From positions 17,133,631 to 17,197,630 of the forward strand of contig NC_134569.1 of assembly GCF_050947875.1 (NCBI RefSeq): 64,000 nucleotides of DNA. Reading direction: 5' to 3'. Origin of the DNA: Dermacentor variabilis (lineage: Eukaryota > Arthropoda > Arachnida > Ixodida > Ixodidae). Position 1 is the first letter of the stretch, and the number at the start of each line of letters is the position of its first letter. A program made the translations under genes and the position numbers. This document shows positions 21,701-32,517 of this stretch, piece by piece. The notes under the pieces are model-generated. The model saw only the letters and a program-made list of their open reading frames with translations, was not told the origin of the DNA and ran no database searches.

Positions 21701-24700
21701 GACATATATGTTCAGACAATCTTGTCTGAATGTATACTGACACTGGTGCCACGTGCAAATTTCGTGGCAGCTGCCTAGACAGCGCAGTGTGTTCGGAGGG
21801 AAGCACGAGAGTGGAACCTGGCTGCACACAAGCCTCATACACATTGCGTTTTGGTGGTGGCAATGGGGGGTGTCACTTGATTGCTTTAATGCTAATCGCA
21901 TTAACATAGACATGCGTCATGAGATAGGTTCTGCCAAAATTACTTTATCCAGTGCCTCCTTCCGTTTTTCCAATATGGCTTTGGTCAAGGAGTGATTGTA
22001 TCCTTAAAAGAAAGAATAAACAGATTAATACTGCCTATATTGCCTTTCATGCTGTTTTTTAGGTTTTTGTTCATAGTGACACAGAGAGACTCGTTCCCTG
22101 ATAGTCAAGGCTAAGCTAGCTCCCCTTGCCAAGCTGTAGCACAGCAGTCTTGTTTTCCTGCTTGGAAACCTAGGTTACGCATGCTAAGTTGCAGCACGTT
22201 TTTTTTAAAATATTTTTTATTATTATTTTTTTTTTAATATCCAAGCTAGCTTTGCAAGCCCTCCCAGACTTTGCCGACTGTGACTGCTGCTTGTTGAATA
22301 GCTCAACACAGCATGCATGTAACTAGTCAGCATATACGTGTAGCCATCTGTACTGCCCTACAAATGTGCCTCTCACCGGCTCAGTTCTCTCCAGAATTAG
22401 GCAATGAAACAAAAGCCACTTAATTATCCTCATTGCAAGAAAAACATATTTTCAAGCGTATCAGTTCTTTAGTTAACCGAAAAAATTTATTTGGCTGTTT
22501 CTCCTAATTCCCTGATCAGAGGAGCATTTGGCCTCAATCACATACATACTTCTCTCCTGCCATTGCCTACTAGCTCTTTCAGGCTTTTTTTCACATGAGA
22601 GCATGTGTACAAAAGTTTAGGTCCTGTGGTCAATGGTGTAGCGCTGTGTCATGTTTCTCTGCTGAGGAGAATCGGCTATGCTTTAATCCTCGGTGGTGTG
22701 TTTGGTTCATGAAAAATTAAAGAATACTAAAAAAATGCACAGCTTGTTGCTATGTTTTATTATGGAGGTACAGCAATGAATGTTTGCACTAGTCGTTTAG
22801 GTGTTCTGCAAACACAGGCAATGACAAATTGATTTAGTTCATTTTAAATGCTGCAGTCTCCATGTTAAGTGAATTACTATTTGAATAATACCTAGAGGAC
22901 AGCTGAAGTGGTGCTTGCAATGAACACTTCAGGCAAAAGAAAACGCGCATACGAGTAGAACACAATTGATTGGAGGTAAAACCACAACAGTACAGTGTAA
23001 TAGCAAAAGTCGCTTACTACACTTGCTGCAACTGAGAAATCGTTCATTTGTGAAATTTAGAAAACCTTGGGGATGGTTTTCAACAAAAATACTACTTTAG
23101 CCAGTAGGCTGACTATACAAGGCTAAATCCCAACATTGCAGAAGATAACTGAAATGGCTGGTGAGTTATAAAACGGCACTTAATATTACAGCTTCTATTA
23201 ATATGTGTTAGTTCTTATTGGTGTTTTTTTAATGTAGCAAAGGCATAAGTGAATACAAAGCTAAGTTAAATTGTGAGAGAAACCTGTAAAAACAGTATGT
23301 GCAAAAAGTGGATTTACTATGTTATTGTAAGTAACAGTGTTTCAATACTTTTATTTTTTAAAGCTAAATCCGTGACTACATTCAAGTTCATCTTACTGTA
23401 TTTGCCATTTTCAACTTAGTTTTGTGAAATCCTTTATCACTAGGTGAAATTCTGGCAACTATTGATAAAAGCTGTCAAGATTACAAGCCCTGCCTGAAAG
23501 CAGGTGCAGCCTTTATTCTTGTGAAGGTGAGACCATCTCTTTTATTGCCCGACATGGTAGTTGCCAAGCATGCAAGTGCTGTGACAAAATCGCTCTTCAG
23601 GAAGACTTAAACAACATTCAAAATTGGTGTTAATGTTGGTTAATGGTCCTAAACCCTACTGAATGTAAAGCAGTGTCGTTCTCTTGCCAATGTAAACCCT
23701 TGGTATACCAATACGAAATTGCTAACCAGCAAGTTGAGACTGTAACCAATTATAAGTGCTTGGGCGTTACCATTTCAAATGATCTCAACTGGTGTGTGCA
23801 TGCGACTAATGTGATCTCATCAGCTAACAAATCACTTCAGTTCTTACGACATCACTTAAAAAAACGCTCCACGGCATGTGAAACTATTAGCTTATACGAC
23901 ACTAATACAACCCAAACTAGAATACGCACCAGCCATTTGGAGCCCTCGCCAGAATTTCCTCATCAGCGCCCTTGAGGCTTTTCAGAATCATGCCACCAGG
24001 TTCATTCACTCCACTTTTTCATACGATATCAGCGTAACTTCGTTAAGAGCATAATCTGGCATACAAACCTTTTCCCATCGCCGTCTAATTGCCAGCTTAT
24101 CATTATTTCATAAATTTTACCACAGTCTACTTAATTGTGCACCATATATCTTGCCACCATCACACATATCCCATTGCCGAGGACATTCCTTAAATGTAGC
24201 TCGTCTACACAAGTGTACTATCACTTTTGCATATTCCTTTTTCCCTCGAACAGCCAAAGACGAACGGCCTTGTGCACAGCATCGTTTCTATGCCCAGCTC
24301 ATCTTGCCTTCATAGAAGCACTTGCCTTGCATTACGCCTAATAACAGTGTTCCTTTGATATTCCTTGTATTTCATATTCTTTGTAAGCCACCCCTTATGT
24401 AATACCCCAAAATGGGGTCTTTAAGGAAATAAACTGATAGTGAAATAAAGCCAAGCAATGAAAGAAATATCTTTGTTTGTTCTTTAGTGGTTTGCTTAAA
24501 TGTAAACAGTGATCAAGAAGTATAAAAATACGTGAAGGATGTCATAATGGTGCAGCCACAGAGCTATGGGATTAATTTAATAGCAGGATACCCTCTCTTT
24601 TTCTCGTTGCTTCTTTTCTTTCACTTTCACTCTTGTAGAAATGCCATAAAGCATACTTTGTGTTTTATCATTTCAAAAAAGCATAGTGCACACGAGTGGA

Positions 24701-26711
24701 TCGTTATGCATGAACTGTTTTTTTACACGTGGATGTCATAGAAAGCAGTGCACGTGAATTTTATTTGTGCCTCAAGGCTGAAATTAACATTGGCACCAGT
24801 CATACCCAAATGCTACAGACCACAACAGTTCAAAATTGTAATGCAGCTTATTCTATCTTTTCCATAGGCAAGTGTTTACGTCAATGACCATGGCCAGCAT
24901 TGTCTTGTCCTCACAAAGCAGAACATTGTACAAATCTACAGCTGTGCTGAAGATGGCACCTCTGATGTGAGCAGAATTGATGTCAATCCCATGACTTTGC
25001 AAGACTTGGAAGGCATCTGTGCTCAGCTGGAACATGAAGCTCTCGAAGATGCTGCCAAGCATGAGACTAGGGGTTCAGAGCACCAGAACTCTAGCTGGGG
25101 CTCTTGTGGATCCCCGCACCTAGAATCATGTGCCAGAAATTTTTCACCAATACCTCATGGTTCAAGGAATGGGAGAGCACAGTGGACTCAGGGCAAGGAA
25201 AGCGCAAGTCCAGGTCTCTTTTCTAACAAGGGAATTACCGATGCTCCATTGCAACCAAGGAATGTTGGCATAAATTCGGGGCGAACATGGGTTGCAGCGA
25301 GAGGCGCAGCTCGTACATCACACAGTCCCATAACAAGTGCAAGACCTGCATTAGTTCGGGGAGCAGGAACAAAGAGGCCCATTGCATGGTTAAAGGACGA
25401 TGTAATCGAGCTTGATCGTCCGCTGACCTCACCATGCCTCCCAAAAGTTCCAGCGTACAAGCCACCAGTGAGGCCCTCGGCAGCAAGCTCTGGTCCCAAG
25501 CCATCATGTGACATGTCTTCTGTTATCAGCTTGCTGAAGTCTTCTGCTGCAAGCGTGTCGCAGGTTGCATCACAGTCTGCTTTAAACAGTACAACTCCAA
25601 CAAAGTGTGTGATGAATAATGGAACTAGTACATCAGTGAATGCTGCAGCTGGTGCCAATTCCTCCAATTTGTTGGTCCCAAATGATAATGACACAAGTGT
25701 AGAAGAACTTCAATGGCTGGAAGGTATGTGTGATCATAATACAGACATGTTTAATTTTTATTATCATGATCGCTTGCACAGCTTTGCACATTTCTTTGTC
25801 CTGCAAATGCTTAACATTGTCATTTTGTCATATTTAGTCTGATGTTTGGCATGCTAACCCTTAAAACAGCATTTTGCATCCTGCTTCCAGAATGAAACTC
25901 CTGTTAAATTAGGGTGTCAGTGAAAGCTCACTTCGTTTATTTCTTCATTTATTTTTCTGTTTTTTAATTTATTCATTTATATTACTTCATTTGCCCAAAG
26001 AGCATCTACAGTAAAGTTAGGTTACCAGCCATGAAAAGATTAGAACACTGAACTGGCTACTTCATAAGTTGCCTACCCCATTTTATGCCACTTTTAATTT
26101 TTTTCTCAACTATAGCTTCGTTTTGCTAAATGTTCAATCGTTACAGCGTTAAACCAGATGAATCTAAGGGGCATTCGTGACAGCATCCTGTGTTGTAACT
26201 TGTCCTGTTTACAGTAGGCTCATTTCAGATAAGCTTGCACAAGGCATGGCTGGTCAACTTTTTTTATCTGCTTAATAGTTTTTATGTCATTGCTTAAAAA
26301 TCAAGGTTGAAAGATCTGGTCTGAAAGGCCCATGCAGCGTCCAAAACTTTAGTCACCGTTTTGTATCCACGTGCTTGGTGACAGGGCCAAGGCGAAGTCC
26401 GAATAGTCACGGAGGTCCGAAAAATCCGTCAGCAACTGTATTTCCTCAAAATGTAAGATCTAGTACATTGCAAAAAGGCACACAAAATAAAAAGAAAAGT
26501 TAGGGAAAAGTTGCAGCTGGAAGTTTGCTATTAATTTTATGGCTTAAGGGGGTTACAATTAAGGTTCCTTCTCAGTTAACCTTTCAGGCAATCAGGCAGT
26601 GAAACAGTGCATGAAGACTAATGCACATTTCCTGTTTTATGTTTGTTTAATGTATTTTCAGATGACGCTGATGACATCTTTCAGACCATCGATGATGTGT
26701 GCCTTGTTTAA
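18714..26711 (+). CDS. HROB: HROB homologue (homologous recombination OB-fold protein), whole gene, 8 exons
   Basis: Eight exons, all with GT..AG introns and compatible phases, give 1,785 nt (594 residues; the human protein is about 650). The N-terminal third is acidic and low-complexity, then has R-K-R-K-F-P-G-P-A-G-I-L-P, a motif shared with vertebrate HROB. Residues about 210-340 (exons 4-7) form the HROB/DUF4539 OB-fold: NEYSIAWVLKM, KRLQQLPRGKVPVLCTSIKN, L-R-D-G-T-G-E-I-L-A-T-I, KAGAAFILVK and H-C-L-V-L-T-K-Q-N-I-V-Q-I-Y. A Ser/Pro-rich linker follows and an acidic C-terminus D-D-A-D-D-I-F-Q-T-I-D-D. In vertebrates HROB is nuclear and recruits MCM8-MCM9 to recombination intermediates; the same role here is inferred. 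Introns hold SINE and CR1 debris. Confidence 0.9.
18860..19300 (+). CDS. HROB: HROB exon 2
   Basis: Acceptor TTTTGCAG before 18,860, donor GTGAGT at 19,301; 147 codons, phase 0 to 0. It encodes an acidic region with repeated D/F clusters (NCFDDDFDEC, MFDDDSVGW) and ends at PRKRKFPGPAGILPKS, the recognisable HROB motif with an overlapping basic nuclear-localisation-like patch. Confidence 0.85.
19498..19572 (+). CDS. HROB: HROB exon 3
   Basis: A small 25-codon exon between GGTTGTAG and GAC|GTAAGT, phase 0 to 0. It encodes R-A-S-L-S-F-S-G-F-G-M-T-T-G-E-A-N. It is supported only by splice sites and open phase, since the sequence is low-conservation linker. Confidence 0.7.
20211..20348 (+). CDS. 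HROB: HROB exon 4
   Basis: Acceptor CTCTTGCAG; 46 codons in phase 0; donor ATG|GTATTG is non-ideal but the only one that fits. It encodes LLCTPWSAEADNPLSPWQHL and N-E-Y-S-I-A-W-V-L-K-M, the entry into the conserved OB-fold domain (vertebrate counterpart: ..S-Y-S-I-V-M-V-L..). Confidence 0.85.
20684..20780 (+). CDS. HROB: HROB exon 5
   Basis: Acceptor CATTACAG, donor ACAG|GTAAGA; 97 nt, phase 0 to 1. It encodes L-P-R-G-K-V-P-V-L-C-T-S-I-K-N-V and I-L-T-L-R-D-G-T, the first OB-fold strands. Confidence 0.88.
20781..23443 (+). other. HROB intron 5 (2.7 kb)
   Basis: Apart from the SINE-like block (21,490-21,990) and a T/A low-complexity stretch at 22,199-22,243, no coding or structured feature was recognised here. 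Confidence 0.6.
21490..21990 (+). mobile_element. tRNA-derived SINE (second type) in HROB intron 5
   Basis: The stretch gggtagtcgctgcgtattca through gggttcgaaaccaaccgtc contains a B-box-like GGTTCGAAACC. It is flanked by repeated cttgggtcattgggta and cttgcatcactgggtatgtg, as in tick SINEs. No cloverleaf is completed, so this is not a tRNA gene. The body extends at least to about 21,700; the right edge is approximate. Confidence 0.5.
23444..23526 (+). CDS. HROB: HROB exon 6
   Basis: Acceptor ATCACTAG, donor AAG|GTGAGA; 83 nt, phase 1 to 0. Joined to exon 5 it reads D-G-T-G-E-I-L-A-T-I-D, then YKPCLKAGAAFILVK, the middle of the OB-fold. Confidence 0.88.
23600..24450 (+). pseudogene. CR1-like LINE 3' fragment in HROB intron 6
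   Basis: Plus-strand translation from 23,643 reads MVLNPTECKAVSFS, YEIANQQVETVTNYKCLGVT and ISNDLNWCVHATNVISSANK, the C-terminal third of a CR1/Jockey-like ORF2. It decays after about 23,930 and ends in a 3' UTR with aatgccccaaaa-like gtaataccccaaaatggggt and ctttaaggaaataaactgat. It is in the same orientation as HROB but clearly intronic. Confidence 0.75.
24868..25723 (+). CDS. HROB: HROB exon 7
   Basis: Acceptor TTTCCATAG, donor AAG|GTATGT; 856 nt, phase 0 to 1. It starts with the last OB-fold strands (S-V-Y-V-N-D-H-G-Q-H-C-L-V-L and I-V-Q-I-Y-S), then about 230 residues of Ser/Pro/Ala-rich, probably disordered linker. A conserved-looking R-P-I-A-W-L-K-D-D-V-I-E-L patch lies about two-thirds along. 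Confidence 0.88.
26662..26711 (+). CDS. HROB: HROB exon 8 (terminal)
   Basis: Acceptor TGTATTTTCAG; phase 1. It encodes D-D-A-D-D-I-F-Q-T-I-D-D-V-C-L-V and TAA. An acidic C-terminal tail with an embedded I-F is in keeping with HROB proteins. No AATAAA lies close behind, so the 3' UTR end is undetermined. Confidence 0.8.
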
Positions 26712-27381
26712 GCAAGAAAACGAGCCTTACATCCAAGGAGTGTTTGTAAGAGAGTGCTAATTGTTTCACAAAAAATTTATTGCCATTATGCCAATCTTGT
26801 CTGGTCATTTTTACCATCTGGAGATTACGTGTAGGTCAACACATTTTTGCAACTTCCTGAAAGGTGAGCTTTAGCACACTTGCTCATGATAGTCCCATTT
26901 ATGTTATTTCCTCTAACTTGCACTGGGAGTTTACAAGTACATTGCCTTGAGAGCATACTGTAAGTGACTGTGTTGGTAGACATGCATAAATTTTGGATGC
27001 ACTTGATGTTTCTAATACTGATGCCAAGCTGTGTTTAGTTTACATGTTCTACAGTACCTGACGCTGGGCTAGTTGGTTGTAGCACTACAGACAAAGCGAT
27101 TTCAAGAAAGTGCAGTGAAGTAGAGTATGTGCTGTATAAAGCTAGCAGCTGTCCTCTCATTTTTTTCTGAATTGTATGAACAACATTGAAAACATTGTTT
27201 ACTAGGTCACATCTCTTGGAGCATATATACTTGCACTGTGCACTTGTTGCTGCTACTGCACTCATAAGTCATATGGGCACCATGCCAAATGTTCAATCCA
27301 AATGCATGCAGAACCCAGATAAACTCTGCTGTAAAACCTTAAAGTTATAGTAGTACAATACTGTAGCAGGGAATTGTCACT
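26712..27381. other. Intergenic, nothing recognised
   Basis: AT-rich; presumably includes the HROB 3' UTR. A gctgggctagttggt sequence at 27,063-27,077, matching the PLE-end motif, is the only notable string. Confidence 0.5.
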
Positions 27382-27595
27382 AACCCACCGTGGTGGCGTA
27401 GCGGCTATGGCATTTCGCTGCTAAGCACAAGGTCACGAGATCAGGTCCAAGCCGGAACTGCAGCATTTCAATGAGGGCAAAATGCAATAAAGCCTGTGCG
27501 CCGGGCTAAATTCCCCAAGTAGTCAAAATTAATCAAGAGTACCCCACTACGGCATGCCTCATAATTAGATCGTCGTTTTGACATGTAAAATCTCT
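27382..27595 (+). mobile_element. Ruka-like SINE, diverged
   Basis: Head cccaccgtggtggcgtagcg, a weakened B box (gagatcaggtcc) and tail cctcataattagatcgtcgt / catgtaaaatc align by eye along the length of the full copies at 5.7 and 7.1 kb with many substitutions. An old insertion. Confidence 0.75.
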
Positions 27596-28180
27596 GAATG
27601 TTTCAGTGTTGCTAGCCAGTGAGTGTGTGCAGAAGAAAGTATTGTGTGCTGGTGGCAGCAAGATGGACCGAGGCACGGAAGCCATTTGTCGGCACTGGGC
27701 ACTGAGGTAGAGTAGGTGCTTAGCAAAAACTAAATTTTAGCACTGAATTTCACCACTTTGAGCATAAGACCCAGAAAGCAGACAGATAAAATGAGTTGGC
27801 TACTTTCAAAGAGCACAACGGCAATGGCAGGAGGCTGACTGGAAGGTAAGCAAGCTTCAGGTAGAAGCAATGTCTCATTAAGGGTGCCAGCAAACAAAGC
27901 AAAAAGTGTTTGTCGAAAGGCGACAACAACGCAAGTAGGAGGGTTGAGATTGCGTGCACTGTAGTTCTTAGAGTTCTATGTAGTTCTTACAGCAACTCCA
28001 GTTGTATGGTGTTCCCAGCTGCAGCTTCAGCATTGCCATAGTATCCCTGAAACACGATTGATGGCATCTTCCACCGCGCTTGTAAAATGTACTTGGCACC
28101 ATAGCGGATAGTGTAGCACTATGCGTATCACAAATGATGTCATGAGTCACGGTGTTTGTGCTGTGCCATATTTATTTATT
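27596..28180. other. Intergenic, nothing recognised
   Basis: No long ORF with family motifs, no structured repeat found by reading. Confidence 0.5.
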
Positions 28181-28453
28181 ATGCAAAGCATACTAGCTGC
28201 ACAACCACGCTCTTCCTTGCTGCGCCGCGTGCGGCCGCGTAGCTACCATATGACGTCATAACAGCTGCAAAAGCGGAGGCTCAACTCGTGCGCTCGCTTG
28301 CGGCCGCGTAGCTACATAGCCGGGTCTCAGCTCGTGCGCTCGCCTGCATGAGTTGTTTCTTCGTCTAGCCGAACCAAATATAGCCAAGCAACAGCAGTTC
28401 ACCAGGCTAAACTGTGGTTCAACAACTAAAATAAAGGCTAGTATGCTTCGCAT
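28181..28453. mobile_element. MITE candidate with 17-bp terminal inverted repeats
   Basis: Left end atgcaaagcatactagc (28,181-28,197) and right end gctagtatgcttcgcat (28,437-28,453) are inverted repeats with one mismatch. The interior is GC-rich and holds a direct repeat gcggccgcgtagctac at about 28,231 and 28,301. No ORF. No clear target duplication was identified. Confidence 0.5.
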
Positions 28454-28483
28454 CCTGGGCTTAACCTTAGCTAAGCCACAGCC

Positions 28484-29075
28484 ATTTTTTTTATTTAAGT
28501 ATACAAGCCCCTAGAGGCATGTGTAAGGGGGAAAGTTCACTCAAAGATTATAATCTACAATAATTAAAATGCATATGTGAATACGTATACAAAAAATACA
28601 GTGTAAGAAATGCATTAACATACAGTAATGTGGTGTCAAAATTGTACAATGGACAAATCAAATGCTATCAAACACGAGAGGTCACTGAACAAGAAACTTT
28701 CACAAAGTAAAATATAATCAATAGAATTGTAGAGCGAGCGGGAAATATTTGGCTATAACAAAACAGTATTTAAGGGATAGTATCACTGTATGAACAGAAA
28801 AGGCAAGAAAATGTAACACGTTAGGTTATGTAGAGTTTGAAAAATGCATTGTTAGAAGACGGTGGAAGTTTTCTTGGTCACTCTCATAAGCGATGGAGTT
28901 AGGAAGATCGTTCCAAAGGCGAATGGCTCTTGGAAGAGCGGAGTAGTTAAATGAATTAGTTTTTCTGCAGATGCGCATGAAATTGAATTGATTGCACAAC
29001 CGGTGTGATATGTAATGGGTGCAGTGTTGCCTTAAGAGTGGGAGTACAGCCAGTCTGCGCAGTAATGTGTTCTAA
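28484..29075 (-). pseudogene. LINE 3' end (L2/CR1-like)
   Basis: Minus-strand translation around 28,970-28,840 reads K-T-N-S-F-N-Y-S-A-L-P-R-A-I-R-L-W-N-D-L-P-N-S, the C-terminal signature (..F-x-P-R-x-x-x-x-W-N-x-L-P..) of CR1/L2-type ORF2, with stop at about 28,794. About 300 bases of AT-rich 3' UTR end in cccttacacatgcctctagg and a poly-A run (poly-T on +, about 28,484-28,492). Confidence 0.7.
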
Positions 29076-29099
29076 TGCATGCCTTTATGTGTGGCACAG

Positions 29100-29330
29100 C
29101 ATCTGCTGCGGTTGCTTAGTGACTATGGTGTTAGGCTGCTAAGCACGAGGTCACCGGATCGAATCCCAACGACGGCAGCCGCATTTCGATAGGGGCGAAA
29201 TGCGAAAACACTCGTGTACTTGGATATAGGTGCATGGTAGAGAACCCCAGGTGGTCCAATTTTCCGTCGTCGCCCACTACGACGTGCCTCATAATTAGAT
29301 AGTGGTTTGGCATGTAAAACCCCATAATTT
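29100..29330 (+). mobile_element. Ruka-like SINE
   Basis: gcggttgcttagtgactatg (A box), ccggatcgaatcccaac (B box), gcatttcgataggggcgaaa, accccaggtggtcc and catgtaaaaccccataattt follow the full-length order. Head truncated by a few bases; moderately diverged. Confidence 0.85.
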
Positions 29331-30106
29331 TTTTATGTGCGGCACGATGTTAGGACAGTTCCTCTCACATACTGACTGAGGCCAATTCTTCCTTTCAACT
29401 ATATTTCAAGTGATAGTCGACACATGTAACATGCTTGGCTGACAAGCTAGTAAACTTTCTGCAATTACTTGGCCATTCTACTGCAAGGAAATGCATGGGA
29501 GCAGCAGATTGTGCAGAGAATGTCAGCGTGACTCACCATTATTTATATGTGCTGATAAAAACAGTCAAAACAGTTTGGCATTATGCCGTAGTACATGCAC
29601 ACCTGCCCCTGAGCCTTCATGAAGCAAAACAGCAAGAACTCGCCTACTTTTGAGGGCCCTTTGCTTGCCTTGCACAGTGCATTCAACTCCAGACTGCATG
29701 CTTAAGTGCCCGTGCTTATATGTACTTTTTTCCCTCGTACTCCAAACACTTTTCTGGGCTTATCTAATCCTCAGCAAATGAAATGTGACAGTGCAAGTGC
29801 TTGACCTCGAGTACATTGCAGCACCATAAGCTTATGTTCTGCTGGGGCTAGTCGAAGATGTGTTAATGCCTGACGTGCTACCGTTTTATTTCGACTGTGC
29901 AGTTTGCACACTATTCAAACGTCTTGGCCTAAACTATCTGCTAATGAAAATTTTTTTTCTGGCACATCAAATGCATGTAAAATGTCCTGATGAATGCTGG
30001 CTTTACCCAGTAGACGAATCAGCACAGCCTCTGTGGCAACAATGTGCTTTCGTTAATAGATGATGATAGCCTAGGGAAATAACATGCATTTATGATGCAA
30101 TATCTC
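29331..30106. other. Intergenic, nothing recognised
   Basis: Short ORFs only (up to 72 codons), no motif or repeat that could be named. Confidence 0.5.
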
Positions 30107-31166
30107 AAGGGGCCCTGAACCACTTCTTATCGAAGGCGATAAATGCATTTGAAGTTAAATTAGTTTATTTCAGAAATACGTTGCTGCAAAAAAAAGTTCA
30201 ATGCATTAGTACAAGCGGAGTTATTGGCAGTCAAACATACTGTTTACGGCACTTCCGTTCCTTCTACAATGATTTGCACTGTGAAGGCTACGGCAGAGCA
30301 AGGTGTGTCTACAATGCTCCGCCTACAGAATGTCACCATGTTGCACAGTTCAAATTTGATTTTGGCTGTTCACATAGAAACCACTGTTTCCAATTTTGAC
30401 GCCTACGACGCGCCAAATGCAGTTGTCCTCACCGAGCCGCAGTGTGCTCAGCCAGTGGACTCGTCGCAGCACCCCGCAGTAGCCATGGTATCTATGCTAT
30501 GTAGTAGACCACGGCTACATGCAACTGCAGCGTTTGCTTTGTGCACGACCGGGTTTGAGTACGCGCTCATGCTCATGTGCTCCTGTCTGGCAGTGCTATG
30601 TGGTGCGGACTGGCTTTGTCCTGCACCAGCTTAACTGACGGATAGTAGCCACATCCAACTTAAACATTTTGAAGCGAATAGCTCATTGCCAAGACGTGCG
30701 GCCAGGTCGGCCATCACACTAATAAGCAGGGTAGCCAAAGTTTAATTCCTACATGGGCTGCTAGAGCCAAGCATGAGCAGACCATAGTTTGCTTCTTCCT
30801 GAACTGCGTAATTATTATTGAAATTCGAAAGCATATTTTCACTTCAGCCTGTTTATTAAACTGCGTCAATAAATATGCACAGTAACAATAGGAAGAAGCG
30901 CACTGATCCAAACACTCTTCTTGACTGATGACAGCCAGTAGCAGCCGCATATGGGAATCTGCTATATTACAAAACAGTGTCCAAGAAAGAGTGAATACAA
31001 GGCTTCTATTGAAAAGAAAGCATCTGAGAGAAAGGTGACCTCGAGCTCCGCTTGTGAAATCCATGTGCCGTGCACAACTGCAAAATCTGGCCGAGATGTT
31101 CACAGCAGCGTATGCCGTCCGCAGATAGTTTTTTCACCAAGTCCGAGGGGTAGTTCAGGGCCCCTT
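30107..31166. repeat. Repeat pair in inverted orientation (AAGGGGCCCTGAAC ends)
   Basis: aaggggccctgaaccac at 30,107-30,123 faces gtagttcagggcccctt at 31,150-31,166, a 17-bp inverted pair with one mismatch about 1.06 kb apart. CpG-rich arms follow on both inner sides (30,390-30,640; 30,940-31,140). Either one element with terminal inverted repeats or two copies of a dispersed repeat in opposite orientation. Confidence 0.45.
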
Positions 31167-31902
31167 TTGCGAGCAAGGCAGGCACGTGTTTAAGTTGGTG
31201 GTGATATAAATTTAACTTCGTGGCTGGTCGTCCCCCTGCATTCATCTCTTGAGGATTCCATGTTACCAGCAGTTATTGAGCTCATCTGCACATCGTTCCC
31301 CTGTAAAGAACAAAAAATAAATATAAGCCCCTTTTTCCCTGTCTCTAAATTTTAAAAAAGTAAGAACTTAAGAACTAAGTTCAGATGCAGTGTGGGATGA
31401 GGTGTGGCCTCTCTTTTTCTTTCTTTTGCCTCACTAGAATAGCAAAACAAAGTCAGGCAAGAGAAAACTACTACTCCATCACATGCCTGGAGTAATCACA
31501 AAGCATGCATCATAAAAACCACACATGAATACTGCAGCTTCTTGGGGCCAATATTTTGACTCGGCAGCCCTAACTACAGGATTGAAAAAGATACTGTGGG
31601 GAGCTTTGGAACATAGTAGCCCATGTGCACCGATGTAAGTCAGTTCTCACATCCATATTCGCATTCTTTGACTGACGCATCCCTGCAGTTTGGCACGACT
31701 AGTGTACTGGCGTGATGTCAATGTTTACACCAGGGAGTCAAGACAAACAAGTCGTGGCAGACGACAGGTCAGCGCTGGGTTACCATGGAGACATGCCTTG
31801 AACAAAGCATTTCAAGAATGCATGGCTGCGTTTCGAAAGGACTGCATGAACCTTGAAGTAAAGCAAACTATGTTGTAGGATATGTATCTTTTAATAAGTA
31901 GT

Positions 31903-32517
31903 GTGGGGATGCATGACTCTCGCGCATTCTCTGATGTTTTCCCTGCGTGGCTCCTGTCTCCTATAATCCAGCTTCGCCACATGACTTTATGGCAGCAGTC
32001 TGTGCGGTTGCATAATAGTATGAGAGATGTCGCAAGTGTTACGCTGCCAATGCCGCCTAACAGCGGGGTTGTGTGGGCACAAAACAAAGAAGGCTGTTCA
32101 GGTGTTCTGTGGCTGCTCCTCTTGGCTTGGGGTCGACAAGCGGCGCAGACGTTCTGCGTGTGCACCATTCCATGATTCTGCGAGACCGTCTCGCAAGGCC
32201 TAGTAGCAGGACATCGGAATGGACATACATATGATCGTTCAAACACGCCACCAATCACATGACCGTACATGTGAACGACCAAGCGTTGGGGTCCAGCATG
32301 AGGTGAACATATTCTCTCGATATCCAGTCGTGGTGAGTCGGACTTCTTAAATTTGTCATGCACCCATCGGCATTTTCTGTGGATAGCCAATCGGCTAGCA
32401 GCCATTAGTGTATGAAAGGTGCAATAAATGCCCTTGTGATTGTTTTCACTAGTGTGTTGTCATTCCTTTGTCCCAAGAGCATGTTCGAGACCCGCACAGT
32501 AGTCTGTCAATTCTACA
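31903..32517 (+). mobile_element. Candidate LTR
   Basis: Starts tgtggggatgcatgactctc and ends cagtagtctgtcaattctaca, i.e. TG..CA. A single ggtgcaataaatgcc poly(A) signal sits about 100 bases before the end, as in LTRs. tagtggctggtttatagg follows directly and could be a primer-binding site. No gag-pol remains were recognised and no partner LTR was seen in the window. Confidence 0.4.
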
